DNA of 64,000 nucleotides from Pardosa pseudoannulata. Its lineage: Eukaryota > Arthropoda > Arachnida > Araneae > Lycosidae. The stretch is from assembly GCA_032207245.1 (NCBI GenBank), contig CM063500.1, positions 80,418,786 through 80,482,785 on the forward strand, given 5' to 3'. Positions 48,025 through 58,300 of this stretch are shown one piece after another. Both the position numbers and the translations under genes were made by a program. Under the pieces are notes generated by a model. The model worked only from the letters and a program-made list of their open reading frames with translations. It was not told where the DNA came from and searched no databases. The first letter of the stretch is position 1; every line of letters begins with the position of its first letter.

Positions 48025-49319
48025 ACAGCAATGAGCATTTGAATGATTTTATACTAGTACTTATGTAATTAATTACCTTTTTAGTCTTATCAAATACATA
48101 ATTGGTTGCTTCAATTTTGATTGCTAATATAATTATATACATTATTTTTTATCATTATTTATTATGTAAATTGCTTTATGCTAAATTTTTCCCCCTCCTT
48201 TTATAATATAAAAATAAATATCTTTAAGTTTAAAGTAACACTTTATTATTTTTTGTAATGCATATATCATTTAAAGGTGTAATCAAATGACACTGTTGCT
48301 TTTGTGTCCAATTCCTACACACATACATTATATATATAAAATATATATATATAATATAATATATAATATATATATATAAATATATTATAAGAGAGAGAGA
48401 GAGAGAGATGTTATCCAAGAAAAATAATGATTTATGGTTTTCTACACTACAGATTATTGCCTAATTTTATGTAATAATAAAAATATTGATATTCTAAAGG
48501 AAAAATATACTCATACTTTCATGTTAAACATACCTTGCCAATATAATTAGTTAATAATTATTCAATTTTTTTCATAGCATATTGTAAATTCTTAAAATAT
48601 CAACTTTTAAGTCTATAACAAAGACAGAAAAAAATGGTGGTTTTCTTATGTCATAGGAATTTTAAAAATACTTTTTTTTTGGAAATTTTAAAAATTTTAA
48701 AAAACCAAATTTTTTTCCGGTTTAAATCGATTTTTTATGAATAAACTTTGACGTCGTACTAAAAGGTTGCAAACAATTATTCATATTTTGTAAGTAATTG
48801 GTTTTAAAGGATGATCTCAATTCGCCTAAGATATTTCATTTACTGGAAAACAACATTCAAAATATCTAAAGATGATTTTTTCTGGAAAGGAAGTTTTCGA
48901 TAGATTGAAAAATTCTCCAAATTAAGCACTACAGAACATGGCTGAATTCAAGTAGGCAAAGTTTTAAACCTTAAAAACTGTAAACAGTGCTACTAAAGTA
49001 AGTATAAAACATAATTTCCAGCATGAGATATTATATCAAAACAGACAATATTATTAATAAATCTTTTTGTTTTGATTTTGGTATATATATATATATATAT
49101 AAATATTGATATAGATATATATATATATATATATATATACATTTTATAAAATTTATATATTAATATATAAAATATATAAAATACATATATATACAATACA
49201 AAAATACTTACTACATATATATACATACATATAAGTTGTAAAATATATATATATATATATGTAAATTACCTACATATATATACGATATATATGTATATAT
49301 ATAAATATATATAAAACAA

Positions 49320-49350
<31 letters not shown>

Positions 49351-52300
49351 AAAACAAAATATACTATAAATATATGTTATGTATATATATTATATATATA
49401 TAAATATATATTTATATATTTAATAATAAATTATAAATATATATATTTAAAAACAGAAATATATAACCTTTTCCTCATGTCAAACTAAGGACTCCATATT
49501 GGAATTGTAGTGAAGAATTAACCTCAACGTAAAATTGATTTTAAAGATTACAGTATACATTTATTCGAAACTAGCAACTGTTTTTATAATTAATTGTAGA
49601 TTTAACACCTTCTTTCATTTTTAAAGAACACGCAAATCCTTTAATAAATAAAAAAGTTAGTAGCTATTAAATTTACCATCTGTGAACTGGATATGTAAGA
49701 TTAATTCTTTTCATTTTAAAGAAGGTAATGAGATATGTCCTTAAAAAGTTGCATTTGTTTTCACAATATTCACGGTAGCACTGTAGATCGTGGTAGATTA
49801 TTTTACAAATTATTTTATAATTCTTTTTAAATCTTATTATTATTTTTGTAGCAAATAGTGCAGTTGTGAAAGAGGGCAGTTATGTACTTAGAAGATTAAT
49901 TTTTTAAAAAATATGGGAGATGATCAATCTGCCTAAAATGAAATTTTCACACACATGATTCTTTTAGCCAAAATAAAATTATGAGACATGTATTTGTTTT
50001 TAGGCGAAAAGTCTTTGTTTTTGCGTTATTGTTTGTTATTGTTGCAATAAAAGAGTGGGTCGTTTATTCTTAGGCTTAATTATAATATAATAAGATATGC
50101 AATAAATAATTAACTGTTGGTGCTTAAAAAGTTCTTAAAAAAATCAAAAAATTTAACCTAATGGCAAAAAGGAAAATTGATACTAATAACGGTACTGGAA
50201 AGTGTCCTGATTACACCTTAGAAATTGAAACAGATTCCGATTTGGATACATCTGAAGATAGCATTGTAGTTTGTTGTAAAAAAAAAATGTGCAAAATTCA
50301 GTTAGTGAAAAGCAATACTAATGAAGAAGAAAATATCAGGAATCAGTTATCAGAACAATGTATTTGGCTGAGTATAGAGTAGACATAGCCAATTATTACT
50401 GAAAACTGCACAAGCAAACTATAACAGGACAGGACAAATACCCACTGGAGATACGCAAGAGAGACTGCAAGGACAAAATTGGGGACATTTTCCCAAACAT
50501 ATTAATCCCACACCATCAAAACAAAAACCAGCCAGGACTTGTTAAGTTTGCGCAAAGCATAAGAAGCGCAGTGAAACAACGTGGGAATGCAAAAAGTGTA
50601 AAGTTGCCCTACATGTTTCTGATTGTTTCGAGAAATATCATACACTGGAAAATTTTTAATTTACTGTCATTGGTTTAAAATGTTAGTAATGAAACAATAC
50701 CCCTTACAAAATTTTGATTAATAATACATTATTCACTTATAGGTTATTCATGCGATAAATTATTCATAGAAAATATTTAACGACTGCAATTTTTACTTTT
50801 GTTATATAACCAAAAACATAAAAATAATATGTGAAACAAAAACATTAATAATTTTTTAATAAAAATGAAATGAAATATAATTATCAAATTCTGTGGTTTT
50901 ATTAAATAGTAAATGCAGTACTATTAATGTCCACTGGTTTGCTCATAATTTAGCCCGTGATGAGATTGAATCTGGTCACTAATCAGGAGAAAGGCTTTCA
51001 TCGAAAGTGGCACACACAATCGTTGCTCGATTCATAAGGCAAGGGATTAAGTACTGAGGAGAACTGATTATGTGTGCTGCAGATATTTGTTTTAAATTTT
51101 CAAAAGTGAATAATTTGTAAGAATGCTCATTCATTTAAGTGTCAATAATAAATTTCTGATATGCCTGCCACACACACACACACACACAAAAAGGTATAAC
51201 TTACCTATTAATAATACGATTAATAGCGTTGTAGTCCCACTCATAAAATTAATGCATCCAAATGCAATTTCTTGCATTTCCATATTAATATAATCCAGTA
51301 GAATTACGTTTAAAATAATCATAGTAGAGCCAAACGAAAGTCCATACAGTGAACTGATTGAAGTAAGTGGTATGAATTCATGAACAAAAGGAAAACTAAA
51401 GAACATTCCAGCCATAGCTGCCGTAGCTAATGCTAAGAAATTAGATCTCGTTAGGATATTTCGGTCTGTTATATATCCGAGTCTGAGACGACCGAATAAG
51501 TCAAAACTAGAGAAAAAAAAGAAAATATATTTGGTATCTGAGCTGACAATTCCTTTATCAAGAAAATAGTCTACATTTATGATTAAATACATTTGGTAGT
51601 TAAAAAAGACAATTAGATACGTAGCCGAATAGACATAAAACATTGGACATACAAAAAGACATTTTAAAACTTTCAAGATACCTAAAGATTTACGATTTCT
51701 TGCTTGATTGCTAACTCTTATCATACCTGTTCTTTGCGGATTTTTTTGTCGTTCATGGATGGAAGGTATTTTGCAACTTAAAATGATGTCCAATGATTTC
51801 GTAGATTAAAAAGAATCAGAGCTACAATCGTTTTTCGTTTTCGTACTGTGTTGTATAGATTTAAACTTTGAACTTATTCTTAGTTCTGGATTCTGATTAA
51901 ATTTAAAAGGATGTACTGAAAATTCATAATTTTTTTCAAAACATTCTGAACAATCGAAACTTGATCTGATCTTTTGATCCTTAATTTCTATTCCTTGGAA
52001 ATCTCTCGTTTCAAATGTGTGAGAGGTTTCTGGATCCACGAAGGTAACTAAAGAATTTTGTACTTTTTTAACGAACAGATGATTTTTGCCATATATGCTT
52101 TCATCATCGTTATATAGGATTAATATATTATCCTCTGAAAAAGCCTTATTTGGAATTTTAGCCTCATGGAGTTTCTTCATCTTGATAACATTAGACTGTT
52201 TTAATTTATCATATGCGAGTAATCTTTGGGTATTGCTAACTTGCAATAGGTCATCCACGTTAACTTGATTCAGAACATTCTCATCAAAGGTGCATTGAGG

Positions 52301-55300
52301 TATATTTGGAGATGTATCGGTGTTTTCCACCAGAAGTTTAGAACAAGTTATATCAGTTTCACTGTCCGATTTGTCGGAAGAATACGAATGTCTATGACTT
52401 TCTGTCACATCCTGGATATTTTCAATAGACAGTGCAGGTCTCATGAGAGCTCCAAATACAGATATTTGAAGGATAATTCCTCCTGTCAGAAGTAAACATC
52501 CTCTAAAACCATAGGTGAAAATTAAATATTCGAAAAGAGCGGGGAACACAAATGACCCAAAGCAACTTCCAGAAAAAACTATTCCATTCATGATAGCTCT
52601 GCTGTTAGGAAAGTACTGATTAACTAAGATTGCCAGTAAAGTATACGAAAAGCTGAATCCACAACCTGAAAAAAGAGAAGGAATTAATAGAGCTGAAGTA
52701 TATCTATTAAGATACATGCTAATGGGATTCAAAGTTTAATTTCTAAAGGAACTTGTATGCAATCATGATTTATAGTTTTCGTTCAATTTTTCATACACGA
52801 AAATATAACTTTTATACATAAAAATACTGTTCCTATGTTTTAAATTTTGACTTTGTGTATGGTGGTTTTTTTTCAATAAAGAAGTCCTACATTTTAGGAT
52901 CGTATAACAATCAAGATTTTTAGTAAATTAAATAATTCTATGGCTGACACGAGTGTTTAATATCGGTAGACTAATACCATATAGTATAGGACTGCAGATA
53001 TTTTTTTAATGTATAAAAAATGAATGACTTGTTTCAGAAACACTGTTTTTGTAGACATGTTGTTCCTTTCGATTTTGTATGATGATCGTGTGTTTTTTCA
53101 TCGAACAAATCCTACGTTTTAGGGTTAATATAGCAAGCAGGATTTTTAGCAGGTAAAATAATTCCAAATCTGTCACGAGTTTTTAATGTTTGAAGACCTA
53201 TACCATATACACTGTCTACTAATAAGTATTTGAACACCTGTGATAGAAAAGAAAAACTAACTTTATTCAAAATCAATAGTTGGTAGAGCCTCCACGAGAG
53301 GCAATTACAGCGTGAACCCTCCGGGGCATACTTTCCACAAGTCTTTGTATTACAGCTAGTGGTATTGTCTTCCACTCGGCTTGGAGTAGACATACAAGTT
53401 CCTTCACCGATTTTGGACGGGTAGTGCACCCCTTAATTCGGCGATCCAACTCGTCCCAGAGGTTCTCGATAGGGTTCAGGTCTGGGCAGGCCAGTCCATT
53501 CGATGAACTCCATTGGCACCATACCAAGCCTTGGTTAACCTCGAAACGTGACAACTGGCATTGTCGTCCTGAAAGTAACAGGGGTCCAACCCGTAAAACT
53601 GCCACAACGTAGGAAGCACATTGTCATCCAAAATAGTGCAGTAGGCATCAGCGTTGAGCTTACCATGAATGGGGACCAAGGGTCCCAGTCCATACCAGGA
53701 GAAACACCCCCAGACCATAATTCCACCTCGGCTGAACTTGACTGTTGGCACAATGCATGTTTCGTACAAGATGTATATCGTCGGAGGCCGTGACGTACCT
53801 CAGGACAGCAGATATCGTCACTTGCATAGTTGTCCAAATACTTATTGGGAGACAATGTATTATTCGACTACAGAGAAATTTTTTTATGCATAAAATGAAT
53901 AACTTGTTCCAGGAACACTTTCGGGATATGTTATTCATTTTGAGTTTGTGCAGGATTATGGTTTTTTCTTTTTCAGTAAAAAATATTACGTTTTAGGATT
54001 TATATCCTAAATAAAATTTAAAAAATCTCCGTTTAAATATTAAGGTTTGAACAAGAATATAAACTTTAATACTCACCAAATACCCCAAAACACAGGGTAA
54101 TGATGTTTACATCGGAAATAAAATAACACATCGAAAGTCCTGCAGTTCCAAGCAAAGATCCGGTGATTGTCATAGAACGAATTCCATAACGGTGACCCAA
54201 AAGACCTACTATAATGCCTAAGAGATATAAAATGAAAGGTAAGAAATCAGAAATAGAATGAATCAAACCTGAATTAAAAGGGGGATGCACGTTACAAAGC
54301 GTTTAAATAGATTATTTACTTACATACAGTCTGTTCCATAAGAGCGTGTCGCTCATAACTTCGTCAATAGATAGCTCGCAGATACCGTCTTAATTGCACT
54401 TGTTCTGCAAACATTAGAGAAGAATGCTTTATGGCTATATTCTTTATTCGATTTGTTTTGCTGTGTTTAAATTAACAATTCTGAAATGAGTGTCTCGCAT
54501 GCAAGCCGTTTTGAGGCAGTGTTTCTGTGTAACCATCCAAAAGGACCAAAAATGTCTTGTGCAGCTGCATCCCGGTACATGAGAAAGTCGGAGTCGTTCG
54601 TCAAGAAGTGGGTGGCACATTATAAAACGGTACAAAATGTTGACGACCTAACGGAACGGGGTAAATGCCGCTCAACGTCAAAATCGAATGATAAAGTGAT
54701 TCTTGCATAATAGATAATAATGGGGACTGGACAACTTATTAGGTGAAATGCATTTCAGTTTATTATGTATACTACACGGTGCAAATGTATTTTTAACTAA
54801 TTCGTTTGTATTTTCAGAGAAATAGACGATACGCTCCTATGGAACAGACTGTATTTATACACATACAAAATAATGTATAAGTATATATCAACCTTAAGGG
54901 GCTTGTGGACGTTGTAAAGAACTACAACTTCTACTTCGCGCGGAAAAGGTTTTCCGGTTTTGATTGATTTGTGAAAAATGTCGTTGCTCCGCTGTATGTT
55001 GAGCTGGGTGAAGTTGTAAATTTGTGGTTAATTAAAGTGTTTTAAAATTGAATAGTGGGAGTGATATGTTCAAGTTTCGTGTGTTTTGCTCGCCAACAAA
55101 TAAACAAGAATTGTAAATTTATGACAACGTTAATGTGCAACGGATGGAAACTCAACCGAGAAAAAAGGTACACATACATACACACATACTTAGATGGACT
55201 AGATATCATAGTGATATCTTAGATCCAGATATCACTATGAAAAGTATTTTACTTTACAGCTACAGTCAAATTTGTTAATACGTTTTCCAGGCAATAAAAG

Positions 55301-58300
55301 TGCAAGATTTGAAAGGATTACCAAAGCCTCAACGTATGGACAAAGCCACGGAAACCTTTTAGAGATCAACTCAATGTCTCCATCTTAGAGAACTACAACT
55401 TAATGTCTCCAACTCGTATACAGTGATTCCTCTTTTTTTGCGGGGACCAGAACCTTCCGCGAAAACGGAAAAACCGCGAAGTAGGGTTGGTCCTAGGAAT
55501 TTTCGTGTATGCGGGCACATGAATGTCTTAAATATGTAAACAGTATTTATACTTTACACATTTAAGACAAAAATTACAACAGTACACGTATTTCCTTAAA
55601 CGTATTAGTGCTAGTTAATAAGGCTAATTACAAAACCTTATAGAGTAATAAACATTAATCAACATTGCTTTCTGAGAGAGGTGAAGAGTCTTGTTATTGG
55701 TGGAGGAGAGGTTCTCACTTGACTCGTAGAAGTTTTAGACTCACTCGGAGACTCTTCTGCTGGAGAAGCTGACGATAGAGCCAGGGTGCTTTACCTTGGA
55801 GGGAAACATGGTGATGGGTAGTCGTTGTCACTGTTTTTCCTTTTCCTTCAAAATTTCCCTGTACAAGGACATAACCCCGTCAACGCGATTTCTGAATTTG
55901 ACAGCTCGAACCATATTGTCGTCAATGTCTTGTGCAAATTCTTGCCATATTGCACAATTGTTACAGATTCTCCAGGGTAAGACCACGCTTTTCATTTTGT
56001 TCTTCGTCTTCCTCTACATTTTCTTTTTCATTTGCAGACTTTGTTATATTAAGAGCGTGAGGTATATCCTTTGAGTTAACTTATCTCTTTGTTTGACATG
56101 AAGGGATCCTTCTCTCTTGCGCATCAACATGAAACAACGCTCCTTTCGGCAATGTGGCTGCCGACATGGTTGTATTTTTACATTTTTATTTTTGATGAAT
56201 ATTCTGGAAAAACCCACGAAGAACTGAAGCCGCAAAATATGAAGCGCGAAGTGGCGAGGGAACACTGCACCACATACTTCAACGAGAGCAGAAAATTTCA
56301 ACACTTGGCATGCACAAAAAAGAAAAAAGCTTTTTTCAGTAGCATGTACTAGTAGCACTTTTACATTAGTCGTAGTAGTGTGTTTAATTAGGTTATTGGT
56401 ACAGTAGTACATAGAAACAGATGGCTGAAGAGCTGCATGCGGCTCTCTCTCGTAGTAGCGATCTGTTTTCGTGGACTTCATGGCATGGAGCAACAAGATT
56501 CTATGGGACTAGCCAGTCAAACATGAGATTTCTTTCAATAATCATGTAATTGTAGCAAATGAGAGATTTAAAACGACTAAAAGAAGTGAAAGGATAGATA
56601 ATATGGATTAGTAAGTTCATACCACTAACTAGGGAGGAAAGAGATAGACGATATTGTGGCCAGAGACATCCGTTCAAGATGGAGACTTATGCAAGAATGA
56701 GCAGTTTTGATAGACTGTCGGATTAGAAGGAGCTCTCAAAAGCCAATAGGAATTGAGTGTGACGACCAATGACAGTTTTCCTAGCAAAGCTGGAAAACTG
56801 GGAGCGAACTAGAGATGAGGTGGTTGATTTTAACACAAGTTTTATAATGTTTTCTTGCATTTTAAAATTTTTAAAAAACTTTCTTACATTTTTAAAGATT
56901 TTTTGTTTGGTATTTTATATATTTTTTATAGACACAAAAATTAAAATTCTTTATCAAGGATGGCCTTAGACCTCTTTTTTATTAGCAATATTAGAGCGCT
57001 TTCCCACTTACCGACACGACAACGTCTGTATCGGCCGGTAAATAATGCAACGACAAAACGGTATCGTGTCGTCTAGAAAGCAGTTTTTCCACTCTACCGA
57101 TATCGTTTCATTTAAAGATGGCGGTAAGCTCGCACAAGTTTTATAATGACTGAAGTAGTAACTTTTATAGACTTAGTACAACAATTATTGTTAGAAAAGT
57201 AAATTTTAACGCTGTTTCATTGCACACATTTTAAAAACATTGGATGCTAATACTAGGCACCAATTTCTTATATTCTTTCCACCGGTGGTATGCTAGTGAA
57301 GCTTTGGCTCCGCCTCTTTTTTTGTGAAAAGGTCAATTTAACACTCAACGTGTGAGTCGTTTTGGCGTAGTGTTAGCGCGTTGCGCTAGCATTTTTCCGC
57401 CTCGGGTTCGATTCCCGGTGTTTTTTTTTTTTACTATTCCATTTTAAAAATTTAAATTTTTTTTCTGTAACTCTCTTAAATCTGCTAAAATTCTGGCATC
57501 TCTTCTAATAATTAAAATGATTTTTGTTTAAAACAATAATATATTAAAAAATACGAATAAAAATGTTTTCAATTTTAATTGCTCTTTTCTAATTTTATGT
57601 AATTAATTTTGTCCTTTTCATTTCCCTTTTTAAATCTATTTAATTTTAACTATTAACACATTTACCAGATCATTTTTTCTTTAGTAACTTTACCTCTTTA
57701 AATTTATTAAACAATCTTAAATCAAAATTTGATACACTCAGTAATTTGCTTTCAAAAGCAACAGTATGTGATAAATGAACTTATTAATTATTGCAGATGA
57801 GAACTTAATATAACAGATGTGAAATTCAAACAGTAATAATAGCAAATCTACGATAAAATTGCATTTTATGATCAAGCAAGTGAGAATAACATAACATTAA
57901 AATCTGAGCAGAATGTGTCAATTTAATGCGTAAGAAATCTAAGTATTTAAATATTATATTAATAATGAATTTAAAAATAAAGTCATGTAACAACTGTATT
58001 ACAAAAAATATAATTTATTAATCCAAAGCAAACAACGTGAGTAGCGATAGCTCTCAAAATGTCGGACCGATTCAAAAGGAATAGCGCTTGCGGAACGACA
58101 AAACTGCCCGATAAACGATATCGGCCGTTCGAAAACGACAAAATCGTCATTGAATCGGTTGGTGGGAAAGCGAGTAGCTCATCTTAGTGCATTTTACGTG
58201 CGCCGATGTCGGAGAACGACAGTCGTCTAAGATTTATCGCTGTCGCAGTAAGTGGGAAGCGCTCTTATGCAAGAATTGACAATTTTGATAGACCGTCGGA

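Larger units (their letters stand above)
47550..51204. other. Transporter intron 4
   Basis: A 3.7-kb intron with (TA)n tracts (47959-48021, 49079-49465), a (GA)n run (48391-48408) and a piggyBac relic (50161-50661). Open frames rich in Tyr-Ile repeats here come from TA arrays. Confidence 0.6.
52790..54060. repeat. ~225-bp tandem repeat, three or more diverged units, interrupted by Tc1
   Basis: The landmark CCTACATTTTAGG-like word occurs at ~52886, ~53110 (CCTACGTTTTAGG) and ~53984 (TTACGTTTTAGG). Without the 648-bp Tc1 insertion the spacing is ~225 and ~222 bp. Other shared words are AATGAATGACTTGTT/AATGAATAACTTGTT and CACGAGT(G)TTTAAT. Confidence 0.7.

Noticed and set aside
47959..48142. 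Long Tyr-Ile repeat open frames on both strands
   Set aside because: They are translations of a (TA)n microsatellite; the same applies to 49000-49226, 60903-61127 and 63693-63938.
50940..51060. Possible extra transporter exon downstream of exon 4
   Set aside because: No phase-compatible frame with acceptor; the exon at 47407-47549 supplies helix 12 with matching phase.
51778..51845. Mini-intron removing the TAA in the transporter
   Set aside because: A GTACGA donor and TTTTAAG acceptor exist, but joining them breaks the reading frame.
56044..56496. 150-residue minus frame
   Set aside because: Spans the right end of the pogo derivative and unique DNA; composition and lack of motif argue against a gene.
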